This document shows, piece after piece, positions 1 to 8,484 of a stretch of DNA of 64,000 nucleotides; positions within the stretch are counted from its first letter, which is position 1; each line of letters opens with the position of its first letter. This stretch comes from DASVTU01 sp036387415. GTDB lineage: Bacteria > Acidobacteriota > Blastocatellia > Pyrinomonadales > Pyrinomonadaceae. Location: contig DASVTU010000029.1 in NCBI GenBank assembly GCA_036387415.1, forward strand, positions 124,001 through 188,000. The letters run 5' to 3'. Under the pieces are notes generated by a model. It was given only the letters and a program-made list of their open reading frames with translations. It ran no database searches and was not told the DNA's origin. The translations under genes were made by a program, and so were the position numbers.

Positions 1-93
1 GCTCCCGCGCTCGGCGTAATGCAAGCGCACGTCGCCCACTTGCGCGTAGCCGTGACGAATGGACGGGTCGAGATTGATAAGTTCGCTGCTCAT
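1..93 (-). CDS. alpha/beta hydrolase, N-terminus only (cut by window edge)
   Basis: Only the first 31 codons lie in the window. The ATG at 93 opens a frame reading MSSELINLDPSIRHGYAQVG and then a DVRLHYAERGS segment. The HGYAQVGDVRLHYAERGS pattern is the usual first beta-hairpin of alpha/beta-fold hydrolases (epoxide hydrolase, haloalkane dehalogenase or lipase-like), where the following residues normally form the oxyanion-hole HG motif. The catalytic triad would lie outside the window, so substrate and subfamily cannot be judged. It sits just downstream of the AtuA-domain gene on the same strand and may belong to the same catabolic cluster. Confidence 0.6.
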   Translation of the reverse strand, partial: MSSELINLDPSIRHGYAQVGDVRLHYAERGS

Positions 94-106
94 AATGATT
101 CGTCAA

Positions 107-168
107 CGGTAAATCGTGAATCGTCCGTCGTCTATGCAATCAACGATTCAAAAGAGAGACGAATTACG
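107..168. repeat. weak TAAATCG-type intergenic inverted repeat
   Basis: The short spacer between the hydrolase start and the AtuA-like gene contains GGTAAATCGTGAATCGTC on the left and a loosely complementary CAACGATTC...GACGAATTACG on the right. The units resemble those of the clearer hairpins at 24141 and 34703. Complementarity is poor, so this may be a decayed copy. Confidence 0.3.
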
Positions 169-511
169 AAGCGATGTTGAGTTGGTGCGCTTCGTCGTCG
201 GGCACGTCAATCTCCATACGCAGGAGCGCGGTGGAGAAAGTTTTTCCTTGCGCGTCGGTCATGAGAGAGAGCGTGCCGCCGCCGCCGAGGCTTTCGTGCA
301 AGAGGAAATTGAGCGCGGAGAGATTCGGCAACTCGAATCTTTCCACTTCGCCCTTGCAGATGCCCTCGAAATGTTTCTTGACGCGTGCGGCTGTCACTTC
401 GCGCGCAAGCAGAGGATAGTATTCGTCGCGCAGAGCGATGAGGCCGACGTTGGCCGTGTCGCCTTTATCGCCGGAGCGTGCGTGCGCGAGTTTGATTAGT
501 TGAATCCGCAT
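164..511 (-). CDS. AtuA C-terminal-domain-like protein
   Basis: A 115-residue protein beginning MRIQLIKLAHARSGDKGDTA. The start LAHARSGDKGDTANVGLIA is typical of the small ferredoxin-like domain found at the C-terminus of full-length AtuA (acyclic terpene utilisation) proteins. Here it is a separate gene, while the large AtuA/DUF1446 domain is encoded at 1182-2549 with a NUDIX gene between them. Many Gly residues in ESLGGGGTLS suggest a cofactor or phosphate-binding turn. The family is linked genetically to citronellol/geraniol and leucine-type catabolism, but its reaction is not established, so the role here is inferred from family and neighbourhood only. Confidence 0.7.
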   Translation of the reverse strand: MRIQLIKLAHARSGDKGDTANVGLIALRDEYYPLLAREVTAARVKKHFEGICKGEVERFELPNLSALNFLLHESLGGGGTLSLMTDAQGKTFSTALLRMEIDVPDDEAHQLNIAS

Positions 512-576
512 GATGTTAAAGCCGCCTGTTGTTATTCCATCCGCGCGAGTCTTCTCCGTAGACTCGCTTCATCAAC

Positions 577-1185
577 TTACGTCTTCGCGCCCTTGAAGTG
601 CTCCGCCTCGAACAACGCGAGATGGTGAAATGCTACCACAACGAGCGCGTGATTGATTGTGCCGTCGGCGATGAGACGAGGGATGTCCGTGAGCGGTACA
701 AGACGCACGACGGTGTGCTCGGTCGTGTCAAATTTCGGTTGATGTTGAAGCGTCACGTCGCGCGCGAGGTAGGTGTGGAGCCAGTTGTTTTGAATCGCGG
801 GATTAGGTCGGGTGCTGCCGAGCGCGATCGCATCGCGCGATGTGGCGTAGCCCGTCTCTTCAAGTAGTTCGCGCATGGCGGCTTCGCGTGGCTCTTCGCC
901 CTCGTCAACCATACCGCCCGGAATCTCCAACGAAACTTCCTCCGTGCCGTGGCGATACTGCTCAATCAAGACGACTTCCATCTTCGACGTGAGCGGAATG
1001 ATATTCGTCCAGTCGGGCGCTTGGATGACGTAAAAATCGTGCGCGCGTCCGCCGCGTGGGTTCGCGCTCACATCGCGCCGCACTTGAAAGACACGGCAGT
1101 CGGCAATCGTCTCTGAACTGCGACGCTGCCATGCGTCGGGCGTCGGTGCAGCGTCGCCGTGTTTCGCTCCCGGTTCTCGTTTCAA
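577..1185 (-). CDS. NUDIX hydrolase (ADP-ribose pyrophosphatase-like)
   Basis: The protein has 202 residues with a complete NUDIX box near residues 90-113: a GGMVDEGEEP loop followed by REAAMRELLEETGY, giving the GX5EX7REUXEEXGU pattern. The N-terminal beta strands (CRVFQVRRDV...YVIQAPDWTNIIPLT) resemble the ADP-ribose diphosphatase branch. The start is a TTG at 1185 whose bases overlap the TGA stop of the upstream AtuA gene. A GGAGG lies about 10 nt upstream inside that gene, so translation is probably coupled. The predicted reaction is cleavage of a nucleoside diphosphate linked to another moiety; the true substrate is unknown. Its insertion between two AtuA-domain genes is unusual. Confidence 0.82.
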   Translation of the reverse strand: MKREPGAKHGDAAPTPDAWQRRSSETIADCRVFQVRRDVSANPRGGRAHDFYVIQAPDWTNIIPLTSKMEVVLIEQYRHGTEEVSLEIPGGMVDEGEEPREAAMRELLEETGYATSRDAIALGSTRPNPAIQNNWLHTYLARDVTLQHQPKFDTTEHTVVRLVPLTDIPRLIADGTINHALVVVAFHHLALFEAEHFKGAKT

Positions 1186-2549
1186 ACTTCGATGACCTCC
1201 ACGCGGGGCTTGATTTCGGATTTCGGAATCAGCGCAGGCCAGTAGGCGACAATCTCTTCGACTTTGGGACGGCCTCCGGCGAAACCCGTCACGCCGGGCG
1301 GCCCCGTCAGGACGAGCGGCGCAATCTCTTTGGTAAAACGTTCGACCGCTTTCCGGTCTTCACCGCGCACGCCAATGCGGAATTGCACTTCGGGCAAATC
1401 GTTTGAAGGCACTCCGGCGAGCGCGCCGTGCGTGGCATTCGCGCCGACGAATTCCGTCAGGATGTGCTCGAAGCGCAGACCGAGACGGTCGAGACGTGCG
1501 CGCACGATTTTGTCCGCCGCCTCTGCCTTCTGATAAGCATCCGGCCACGAATAGACGAGCGTGCCGACGGCTTTGAAGCCCGCCGAATAACTGATGGAGA
1601 CTTTCAAAAACTCGGTCGCCGGACGACCTTTGATGCCGTGGACGCGCACGCGGTCGCGTCCGGCGTCTTCGAGTTGAATCGTCGTGAAATCGGCGACGCA
1701 ATCCGGCGTGATGTATTCGTGTGGGTCGCCCATCTCGTAGAGAAGTTGCTCCTTGATGGTCGGCACGGAGACGCGCCCGCCCGTGCCTTCGTGTTTGGTG
1801 ATGAAGAAACTGCTGTCGGGAAATGCTTCGACGATGGGGAAGCCGACGCCCGCGAGGTCGGGGATTGATTGCCAATCGTACTGGCAATTCCCGCCGGAGC
1901 ATTGCGCGCCGCATTCGATGATGTGTCCGGCGATGGTTCCGGCGGCGAGCCTGTCCCAATCGTTCTCCTTCCAACCGAATTCATGGATGATGGGCGCAAG
2001 CGTCAGTCCTGTATCGGTCGCGCGCCCGGTCACGACGACCTGCGCGCCTCCATCCAACGCCTCGACCATCGGCCACGCGCCGAGATAGACGTTCGCGCTC
2101 TGGATGCGTTCGCGCACCGTCGAAAGTGGTGCGCCAGTGTCCATGTTGCGGAGTTCTATTCCTCGCGCGAGGAAATCATCGAGCCGTTGCATGATGTCGT
2201 CGCCCGTCACGATGCCGATGCGTAGACGACCGCCGAGTCCGAGTTCGCGCGCCACTTCGGCGACTGCCGCCGCGCAACCCTGCGGATTGACGCCGCCTGC
2301 ATTCGCCGTCACGCGTATATTTCGTTCGACGCACGCGGGCAGAATTTCTCGCATAAGCGGCACGAAGTCTCGCGCGTATCCGGCCTGCGGGTCGCGTGCG
2401 CGCTGTTTCTGCATAATCGACATCGTTACTTCCGCGAGATAGTCGAGCATCAAATAATCAATCTGCCCGCCTTCAACCTGACGCACGGGCGCATCCAGCA
2501 TGTCGCCCCAAAACCCCTGCCCACTGGCAATACGTATCTTTTCCTTCAT
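1182..2549 (-). CDS. AtuA-family (DUF1446) acyclic terpene utilisation protein, large domain
   Basis: About 455 residues. The start was set at the ATG at 2549, giving MKEKIRIASGQGFWGDML; this matches how family members usually begin, whereas the frame open upstream would need TTG. The GFWGDMLDAP start, RVTANAGGVNP, TGRATDTGLTLAP and the closing GGRPKVEEIVAYWPALIPK are the conserved blocks of the AtuA/DUF1446 family. In Pseudomonas AtuA (about 600 aa) this domain is fused to the small domain encoded here at 164-511. The acyl-CoA carboxylase subunit at 4058 fits a branched or terpenoid acyl-CoA degradation cluster. Biochemical activity of the family is not known to me. Confidence 0.8.
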   Translation of the reverse strand: MKEKIRIASGQGFWGDMLDAPVRQVEGGQIDYLMLDYLAEVTMSIMQKQRARDPQAGYARDFVPLMREILPACVERNIRVTANAGGVNPQGCAAAVAEVARELGLGGRLRIGIVTGDDIMQRLDDFLARGIELRNMDTGAPLSTVRERIQSANVYLGAWPMVEALDGGAQVVVTGRATDTGLTLAPIIHEFGWKENDWDRLAAGTIAGHIIECGAQCSGGNCQYDWQSIPDLAGVGFPIVEAFPDSSFFITKHEGTGGRVSVPTIKEQLLYEMGDPHEYITPDCVADFTTIQLEDAGRDRVRVHGIKGRPATEFLKVSISYSAGFKAVGTLVYSWPDAYQKAEAADKIVRARLDRLGLRFEHILTEFVGANATHGALAGVPSNDLPEVQFRIGVRGEDRKAVERFTKEIAPLVLTGPPGVTGFAGGRPKVEEIVAYWPALIPKSEIKPRVEVIEV

Positions 2550-2756
2550 CTCACACACCAATCTCGCCGCCCTAATTTCCTTCCGAAAACACTATCCAAA
2601 ACAATTCCGACGCCACTTCCGTCAGACCAAATCGAGCAGGCGGCGCATCCACTTTACGGACACGCCGCCCGTTGCCTCTCCGATTGCCGACCCATTTTGT
2701 CTATCCAACTCACATGGCATTCAGTGCACGGTCGATGCGAGTTGGCTTACGTCTGC

Positions 2757-3677
2757 TCAGCGACGCCGACGTGAAGTGCGACGGCCACCGCCGCCCGTCG
2801 TGAACGAAAACGTTTGTCGCTCGCCCGGCACGCTCGTCAGCGAAAGACCCGTCGAGCCGATGCGCCGTGCACGAACGGAGATGAACTGTGAAGTGGTTGC
2901 TGACGCTCCGGCGGATGTGCCGCTGGTATCTGTCGCTCCCGCTGCAGACCCCAGTTCCATCGTCACGGCGTGATAGCCGCGCGTCGTGCTGACGATGAAG
3001 CGTCCCGTGTGGTTCATGGAAGCACTCGTCAGAGTGTACTGACTGCCGGTCACGGTGAGCGTCGCCTCTTCACCCGTGACACCATGTTCGGTGTGAGTGA
3101 CGCGACCCGTATATGTGCCGGAGAAGTCGGTGGCATCACCCGCGCCCATATTGCCCGTCGAAGTTCCGGTGGACGTGGTGGTTGTATCTTGCGTCGTGCC
3201 GGACGTGTCAGTCGTGCCTGATGTATCAGTGGTGTCGGCAGGCCGCACGGCGCGGCGACGACCACGACGACCACGACGCCAACGGCGCGTCGTCCTTCCC
3301 GTGTTGGCGTTGGCTTCGCCAGCCATGTCTGTGTTCGCGTTGGCATCCTGCGTGCCCGCCTCGGTCGTCATGTTGGTGTTGGCGTCCTGCGACGTGTTGG
3401 CTTCGGTGCCAGCGTCCATGTTGGCGTTGGCGTCCGCCGGAGTGCTCGCGGTGCGACGACCACGACGACCACGACGACGACCACGACGACTGTGCGTATT
3501 GGTGTTCTGCTGCGTGTCGCCCATCGTGGTGCTGCTATTGGTATTTTGCTCGTCGGTCGTGGTGCTGCTGTTGGTGTTCTGCGCCAGTACGGCGGTGTCA
3601 GAGATAAGCATGACGACCGAGACGACGAAGGCAGCCAAAGCGATAAACATCAATTTAGCGTTGCTCTTATTGCTCAC
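2757..3677 (-). CDS. secreted Thr/Asn-rich low-complexity protein with Arg-rich blocks
   Basis: The start is the GTG at 3677, because GGAGG lies 7 nt upstream; the longer frame to 3692 would place its ATG over that ribosome site. About 306 residues. A signal peptide or membrane anchor (LMFIALAAFVVSVVMLI...AVLAQ) is followed by Asn/Thr/Ala tracts alternating with basic blocks such as RRGRRRGRRGRR and RRWRRGRRGRRR, then TDTSGTTDTSGTT repeats. The C-terminal ~110 residues look folded (DFSGTYTGRVTHTEHGVTGEEATLTV), possibly a small beta-barrel. It ends in GGGGRRTSRRRR. No family recognised. The GRRGRR blocks could bind polyanions such as nucleic acid or LPS, but that is speculation. Confidence 0.7.
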   Translation of the reverse strand: MSNKSNAKLMFIALAAFVVSVVMLISDTAVLAQNTNSSTTTDEQNTNSSTTMGDTQQNTNTHSRRGRRRGRRGRRTASTPADANANMDAGTEANTSQDANTNMTTEAGTQDANANTDMAGEANANTGRTTRRWRRGRRGRRRAVRPADTTDTSGTTDTSGTTQDTTTTSTGTSTGNMGAGDATDFSGTYTGRVTHTEHGVTGEEATLTVTGSQYTLTSASMNHTGRFIVSTTRGYHAVTMELGSAAGATDTSGTSAGASATTSQFISVRARRIGSTGLSLTSVPGERQTFSFTTGGGGRRTSRRRR

Positions 3678-4057
3678 GGATGTTCCTCCCATTAGTGGTG
3701 GTGAACCTCGTCACGCATCCGAAAAGCGGGCGTGTAAGAGGCGAAGTTTTGCGACCGCTCGAAATCCCTATCCGAAAAGTTCTTGCAATCAAGCGCCGAG
3801 GGGGAGCCGCTTGCGGTTCTGGCGCGACCGGACGCGTCGGATGAGTTTGACGTGTGCGTCCTCTGACACACAAATAAAACTACTGAAGCCTGACCGTCGC
3901 TGCTCCATCCGGCGACGAAGGGGAAAAGACAGGGGAAACTGTAAATCGTTCGAGTGTGCACAGTGTCGCACAAGAGGCGACCCGCTTGCACTAAAATTTC
4001 TTCCGTCCGCGCTCTCTCTGTTCTCGCCGACGTGCTTTTCTTACACGCGCTCCGGCC
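3678..4057. other. 380-bp spacer, no convincing gene
   Basis: This stretch lies between the carboxylase stop and the start of the low-complexity secreted protein, both on the minus strand. Open frames on both strands are short, of atypical composition and lack ribosome sites. It must hold the leader of the 2757-3677 gene, whose GGAGG is at about 3685-3689. I could not pick out a convincing sigma-70 promoter or terminator. Confidence 0.5.
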
Positions 4058-5737
4058 TCAGACGAGCGAGGGCGGCAGGATGAACTGGCCGAGATGCGGG
4101 CCGTCGTAGTTGAGACTCAGGCGCAGGGCGAGTTCGAGCGCATCGCGTGTCTCCTCCGGCACAATCACGGCATCGACAAAGCCGCGCGCCGCCGCATACT
4201 TCGCATCAAGTTGCTGGTCGTAGTCGGCGCGCACGCGTTCCATCTCGGCCTTCAACTTCTCGTCAGGCTCGCTGCCTTCGCGTTTCAACTTCTCAAGTTG
4301 CGTCCCGTAGATGGCCTGCACCGCCGACTCGCCTTCCATCACGCCCATGCGTCCGGTCGGCCAACTAAAGATAAAATCGGGGTCGAAGCCCTGTCCCGAC
4401 ATCGCGTAGTAGCCCGCGCCCGACGCGTGATTGATGGTCAGGACAATCTTCGGCACGTTGGCCGTCGCCATCGCTTCGACGAAACGCGCGCCCGCGCGAA
4501 TGATGCCGGAATGCTCCGCGTCGGCTCCGACCATGAAGCCCGACACGTCCTGCACGAAGACGAGCGGCGTCCGATGCCGATTGCACACGTCGATGAAGTA
4601 GGCGACCTTTTCGGCGGACTCGGTGTAGATGATGCCGCCGAAGCGCGGTTGACCGCCGCCCGAAGGGCGCACCATGCCGCGATGGTTGGCAATGACTCCG
4701 ACCTGTATGCCGCGTATGCGCGCGTGGGCGCAAATCATCTCTTTCGCGTAGTCGGCCTGAAACTCGTCGAGGTGTCCTTCGTCGAGCAAACAACGCAGGA
4801 CTTCGCGCGCATCGTAGGGCTGACGGTGGTCTTCTGGAATCAACTCGTAGAGGTCTTCGGCGGGACGCGCCGCCTCCGTGCTCTCCGCGACCGACACGGC
4901 GCTCTGAGGATTCAAGGGAAGTTCGGAAATCACTTCGCGTATCTTGGCGATGCACGCCGCATCGTCTGCGACGCGATAATGCGCGACACCTGAAAGTTCC
5001 GTGTGCGTGCGTGCGCCGCCGAGAGTTTCGTTGTCGATAGTCTGCCCCGTCGCGCCCTTGACGAGATTCGCACCGCCCAATCCCATGAATGACGTATTCT
5101 CCACCATGATGATGATGTCGGAGAGCGCGGGCAGATACGCGCCGCCCGCCACGCACGGCCCCATCACCGCCGCAATCTGCGGCACATGGAGGTAGCGACG
5201 CATAATCGAGTTGTAATAGAAGATGCGCGCCGCGCCGTACTGACCCGGAAAGACGCCGCCCTGATACGGCAAATTCACGCCCGCCGAATCGACCAGATAG
5301 ATAATCGGCACACGCGAACGCATCGCAATCTCCTGTGCGCGCAAAATCTTCTTAATCGTCTCCGGCCACCACGAACCCGCTTTGACCGTCGCATCGTTTG
5401 CCACGACGACCGTCTCGCGTCCGCCGACGCGCCCCGTCGCCATCACGACGCCCGCCGCCGGAGCGCCGCCCTTGTACTCGTCATAGGCGACGAGCAAACC
5501 AATCTCCTGCGAGAAGGAATCGCGGTCGAAAAGCAACGCGATACGTTCGCGTGCAGTGAGTTTGCCCTGTTGGTGTTGCCGTTCGATTTTATCGGGGCCG
5601 CCGCCGCGACGCAGTTTGGCCTCAAGACGCCGGAGGTCTTCGACCAGAGCGCGCATGCGCGTGCGTTTCTCGTTCGGCACGTTCGCGTGCGCCTCAGTCT
5701 TCTCCCCGGAACCTTTTGACATCACAGATGTATTCAC
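4058..5737 (-). CDS. acyl-CoA carboxylase carboxyltransferase (beta) subunit, methylcrotonyl/geranyl-CoA type
   Basis: 559 residues covering the complete biotin-dependent carboxyltransferase fold. The N-half contains the acyl-CoA site (VDSAGVNLPYQGGVFPG, GPCVAGGAYLPALSD, GLGGANLVKGATGQ) and the C-half the biotin site (FVQDVSGFMVGADAEHSG, NHASGAGYYAMSGQGFDP). Length and the LGGA.TH.E.SGVAHY segment fit MccB/AtuC-like enzymes better than propionyl-CoA carboxylase. It transfers carboxylate from carboxybiotin to an enoyl-CoA in leucine or acyclic terpene degradation. The nearby AtuA genes make the geranyl-CoA option attractive, but no biotin carboxylase subunit is in the window to decide. The listed start is GTG; an ATG at 5722 is an equal alternative, and neither has a clear ribosome site. 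Confidence 0.87.
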   Translation of the reverse strand: MNTSVMSKGSGEKTEAHANVPNEKRTRMRALVEDLRRLEAKLRRGGGPDKIERQHQQGKLTARERIALLFDRDSFSQEIGLLVAYDEYKGGAPAAGVVMATGRVGGRETVVVANDATVKAGSWWPETIKKILRAQEIAMRSRVPIIYLVDSAGVNLPYQGGVFPGQYGAARIFYYNSIMRRYLHVPQIAAVMGPCVAGGAYLPALSDIIIMVENTSFMGLGGANLVKGATGQTIDNETLGGARTHTELSGVAHYRVADDAACIAKIREVISELPLNPQSAVSVAESTEAARPAEDLYELIPEDHRQPYDAREVLRCLLDEGHLDEFQADYAKEMICAHARIRGIQVGVIANHRGMVRPSGGGQPRFGGIIYTESAEKVAYFIDVCNRHRTPLVFVQDVSGFMVGADAEHSGIIRAGARFVEAMATANVPKIVLTINHASGAGYYAMSGQGFDPDFIFSWPTGRMGVMEGESAVQAIYGTQLEKLKREGSEPDEKLKAEMERVRADYDQQLDAKYAAARGFVDAVIVPEETRDALELALRLSLNYDGPHLGQFILPPSLV

Positions 5738-5894
5738 CCGTTCGAGGCCGGACGCGCTCGTCGCCGAGTTAGTGCGCCATCCGACGGAAACTTTTTCAGG
5801 TCTTAGAGCTTTGTTTTGTTCAAAAATAGCATAGGACGGCGACGCCTGACAACGCGACTGTCAGGACGTTCGGCGGGAGACGGATAACGACATC

Positions 5895-6419
5895 TTATCC
5901 GTCAGATGCGTATGCGGACGGAGGTTGTACGAGCGAGAAATGGAGGAGCGGCAGCATTCGACCGGGGATGGAACCGGAAGCGATTTCACCGACGCGAACC
6001 GCTCCCATCCGTAGATAAAAAGATTCGGCGAAGGGGTCTGCGGGAATCGCCATGCGCTCGAATCCGAGGCGTCTCGCCGTCTCACACGCATGTTGCCACA
6101 GACGCTTTCCGAAGCCTTCGCCAATCGCCAACGGCTCAATGTAGAGATGGTTCAATTCAACTTCGGAACCCGCATCGTCGAGCGCAGACGCCTCACGCAG
6201 ACTATAGAAACCGGCGATACGGCCTTTCGTCTCCAACACGTAAAAAGGATACGCCGCGAGGTCGGCGGACGTAAGCGTGAGTTCGGCGCGACATGCCACC
6301 AAGAACTGCTCGTCGTAACCCCAGTAGCCTTTCGAGCGTAGCGCGAGTTCGCTGAGCGACACGGCTTCGTCAGGCTTCGCTGCGCGAATCACGTTCTCTG
6401 CGCGCGCATTCTCCGTCAT
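5895..6419 (-). CDS. GNAT-family N-acetyltransferase
   Basis: 174 residues when started at the ATG at 6419, which has GAGGAT just upstream; the frame stays open to 6494, but that would overlap the preceding gene's end. The fold is visible: an N-terminal IRAAKPDEAVSLSELALRSK strand-helix, FYVLETKGRIAGFYSLRE, and the acetyl-CoA site with LNHLYIEPLAIGEGFGKRL in place of the classical Q/RxxGxG/A, followed by HACETARRLGFERMAIPADP and FYLRMGAVRVGE. It would acetylate a small-molecule or protein amine; the substrate cannot be told. It lies 40 bp downstream of the HEXXH protein gene and may share its transcript. Confidence 0.8.
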   Translation of the reverse strand: MTENARAENVIRAAKPDEAVSLSELALRSKGYWGYDEQFLVACRAELTLTSADLAAYPFYVLETKGRIAGFYSLREASALDDAGSEVELNHLYIEPLAIGEGFGKRLWQHACETARRLGFERMAIPADPFAESFYLRMGAVRVGEIASGSIPGRMLPLLHFSLVQPPSAYASDG

Positions 6420-6459
6420 GGAATCCTCACTTGCCCGTGTCGAATCGTCGCACGCAGGT

Positions 6460-7779
6460 TTACTGTCGAAGCGCCCTGAGTAACTCGCCGACATTGGCCT
6501 TCTCCGGCACGCCTTCCAAGATGTTAACGTGCGTGCCGCGTCGCTGTAAGACGACTCTGCCCTCGCGTGTCTGCCAGATGCGTTGCACGTTGTTCGCCTC
6601 GTCGGGCGCAGATTTGAGAGCGAGCGCCTTTTGATAACGCAGGGCGGTGCGTTTGGCGTAAGCGTCGAAAAATTCCGTGGCGTCCTGCTCCGTGTCCCAG
6701 ACGGTGAGTTGCGCGAGAAGGATGCTCTTGGTGCGTGGCTGCTCGTAGAGCGCGAAGCGGTCGCCGCCCCATCCGGCGGTCGCCGTCTTCGACTCCGCCG
6801 ACGCCTTCAAAAATTCGTCCAGAATCAAGTACAGACCCCACTCGCCGTTGACATCATTGCCGACGCGCTTCCATCCCGCGCCGAGACGCGCGGCGAGGTC
6901 GGGCATCTGTATTTTGACGGGCGACTCACCCGCGAAATATTTTTCGGCGTGAAGAATCTGCTCGGTCGATTCGGGCAACTTGCCGAAGGCTTGAGAGACG
7001 GCTTCCCAACCGCCGCGCTTGAATAGTTGCGCCGCAAAGGAGGTTCCCTGTTCATAAGGAAACAGCAGCGATTCGCGCAGGGCGCGCGGCGCGCGGTCAA
7101 TCTGCTCGTTGGAGGAACCGCTCCCGCCCATCGCCCTCAACATCGCAAAGGCGCGCAGAGGGCTACGCAGGATGTACTGCGTCATGGCGAGCGTGGCGTC
7201 GCCTTCGACGAGCGCATGCGCCGCCAGTTCAGCGTCGCCCTCCTCCTTCGGCCACTTTTCCAGACGACGCAGGTTGAAATGCTGGTCTTGCAGCGCGTGT
7301 ACTAGTTCGTGTGCGATGACTGGCTTTTGACCGTCAACGTCAATCCAGTCGGCGAGATAAAATTGCTGCGTCTTGGGGTCGTAGTAACCCGCGACCTGTT
7401 CGGTGTAAAGACCGATAATGAAGGGGTGGAATTGAAAATCGGCGGGCACCAGTCCGAATTTTTTCAACGTGAGTTCGGAGGAGCGCATGTCTTCGGGCGT
7501 CGAATCCTCTTTGAGCTTCTGAATCACCATGTGCCTGATTTCGTCGCGCGTCTGCGCTCCGCTCTTAACCTGTCGCAGCACGGCGAGTTTTCTGAGTTCG
7601 CTCGTCTCCTGTAAAACTTCGGCAGTCGCCGCAATCACCGCCGCGTTCTTCGGATTAACCGCCGCGCTCTGCGCCTGTTGCGCGAAGACGACGCGCGATG
7701 CGCTGCCCGACAACACGGCGACGACCAAAAGAAGCCGCGCCATCAGGGTCGCGATTTGCGGTTTGATTTTCTTTGACAT
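6460..7779 (-). CDS. secreted HEXXH (HELVH) gluzincin-like protein
   Basis: 439 residues. A signal peptide (MARLLLVVAVLSGSASRVVFAQQ) implies export. Near residue 157 the sequence VIAHELVHALQDQHFNL gives a zinc-binding HEXXH motif, and about 30 residues later HALVEGDATLAM offers a Glu suitable as third ligand, the gluzincin arrangement. The motif is preceded by a YYDPKTQQFYLADW strand typical of such metallopeptidase-like domains. The rest (residues 200-439) is helical with a FFDAYAKRTALRYQKAL segment. I do not know a characterised member; it may be an active periplasmic protease or a peptidase-like binding protein. It is transcribed divergently from the thioesterase gene. Confidence 0.7.
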   Translation of the reverse strand: MSKKIKPQIATLMARLLLVVAVLSGSASRVVFAQQAQSAAVNPKNAAVIAATAEVLQETSELRKLAVLRQVKSGAQTRDEIRHMVIQKLKEDSTPEDMRSSELTLKKFGLVPADFQFHPFIIGLYTEQVAGYYDPKTQQFYLADWIDVDGQKPVIAHELVHALQDQHFNLRRLEKWPKEEGDAELAAHALVEGDATLAMTQYILRSPLRAFAMLRAMGGSGSSNEQIDRAPRALRESLLFPYEQGTSFAAQLFKRGGWEAVSQAFGKLPESTEQILHAEKYFAGESPVKIQMPDLAARLGAGWKRVGNDVNGEWGLYLILDEFLKASAESKTATAGWGGDRFALYEQPRTKSILLAQLTVWDTEQDATEFFDAYAKRTALRYQKALALKSAPDEANNVQRIWQTREGRVVLQRRGTHVNILEGVPEKANVGELLRALRQ

Positions 7780-7878
7780 CTTGAACCTTTCGCTTTTATA
7801 GTCCGCCTGAAACCCGTAGAGATGAGTTTACACGAACCCGCGCTCGCCGGAAGCATGGAGCAGGAGGCTTTTTTTCAG

Positions 7879-8391
7879 ATGACGGAAATACCTGACGACG
7901 ATGCTTTGCTCGACGTGTGGCACGAAACCACTCTGCGCGTCCGCTACGCCGAAACAGACCAGATGGGCGTCGTCTATCACGCCAACTATCTCATCTGGTT
8001 CGAGATAGGCCGCACGGAGTTTTGCCGTGCACGCGGCTTTTCCTACCGCGACATGGAAGCCGACAGCAACGCCTTTCTCGTCGTCGCCGAAAGTTACTGC
8101 CGCTACAAGGCTCCCGCGCGCTACGACGACGAATTGCTCGTTCGCACACACGTCACGGAACTGCGCCGCCGCTCCGTCCGCTTCGGCTACGAAATCGTAC
8201 GCCTCTCCGACGACCACATCATCGCCGAAGGCGAGACAGGCCACGTCGTCACCGATGCCAACGGTCGTGTCATCTCCATGCCCGACATCTACCGTCAACT
8301 TCTCAGTTCCAAACCCGTCGCTGCCAACGCTTCGTCCGCCCCGCCAATCCCGCCGCGCGGCGGTCGCGTGCCCGAAGAAGGAGCGCCATGA
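7879..8391 (+). CDS. YbgC/FadM-like hot-dog acyl-CoA thioesterase
   Basis: 170 residues if started at the ATG at 7879 (MTEIPDDDALLDVW), which has AGGAGG about 11 nt upstream; earlier in-frame ATGs at 7822 and 7855 lack this. The signature RYAETDQMGVVYHANYLIWF carries the catalytic Asp of the 4-hydroxybenzoyl-CoA thioesterase/YbgC family, followed by YKAPARYDDELLVRTHV and EGETGHVVTD, which close the single hot-dog domain. It hydrolyses acyl-CoA thioesters in the cytoplasm. The last 20 residues are a Pro/Ala-rich tail. It faces the YmdB-like gene, separated by a repeat hairpin. Confidence 0.85.
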   Translation: MTEIPDDDALLDVWHETTLRVRYAETDQMGVVYHANYLIWFEIGRTEFCRARGFSYRDMEADSNAFLVVAESYCRYKAPARYDDELLVRTHVTELRRRSVRFGYEIVRLSDDHIIAEGETGHVVTDANGRVISMPDIYRQLLSSKPVAANASSAPPIPPRGGRVPEEGAP

Positions 8392-8484
8392 GAAATTAAA
8401 AATGAAGAAGGTAAAATGAAAAAAGGCGGAAGCGATTCTAGCAACGCTCCCTTTTACATTCTTAATTTTGCATTTTTAATTCTT
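8392..8484. repeat. hairpin of AAAATTAAAAATG-type repeats between convergent genes
   Basis: The left arm starts GAAATTAAAAATGAAGAAGG and the right arm ends CATTTTTAATTC; the reverse complement of the right arm (GAATTAAAAATGCAAAATTAAG...) matches the left arm imperfectly. The centre is GGAAGCGATTCTAGCAACGC. It starts directly after the thioesterase stop and overlaps the YmdB-like stop codon, so it may end transcription from both sides. The unit is the same type as at 59888. Confidence 0.7.

Noticed and set aside
3097..4083. Long plus-strand open frame (328 codons) opposite the Thr/Asn-rich protein gene
   Set aside because: It is the antisense of low-complexity coding sequence, reads Val/Arg/Cys runs, has no ribosome site, and the minus frame has a signal peptide and GGAGG.
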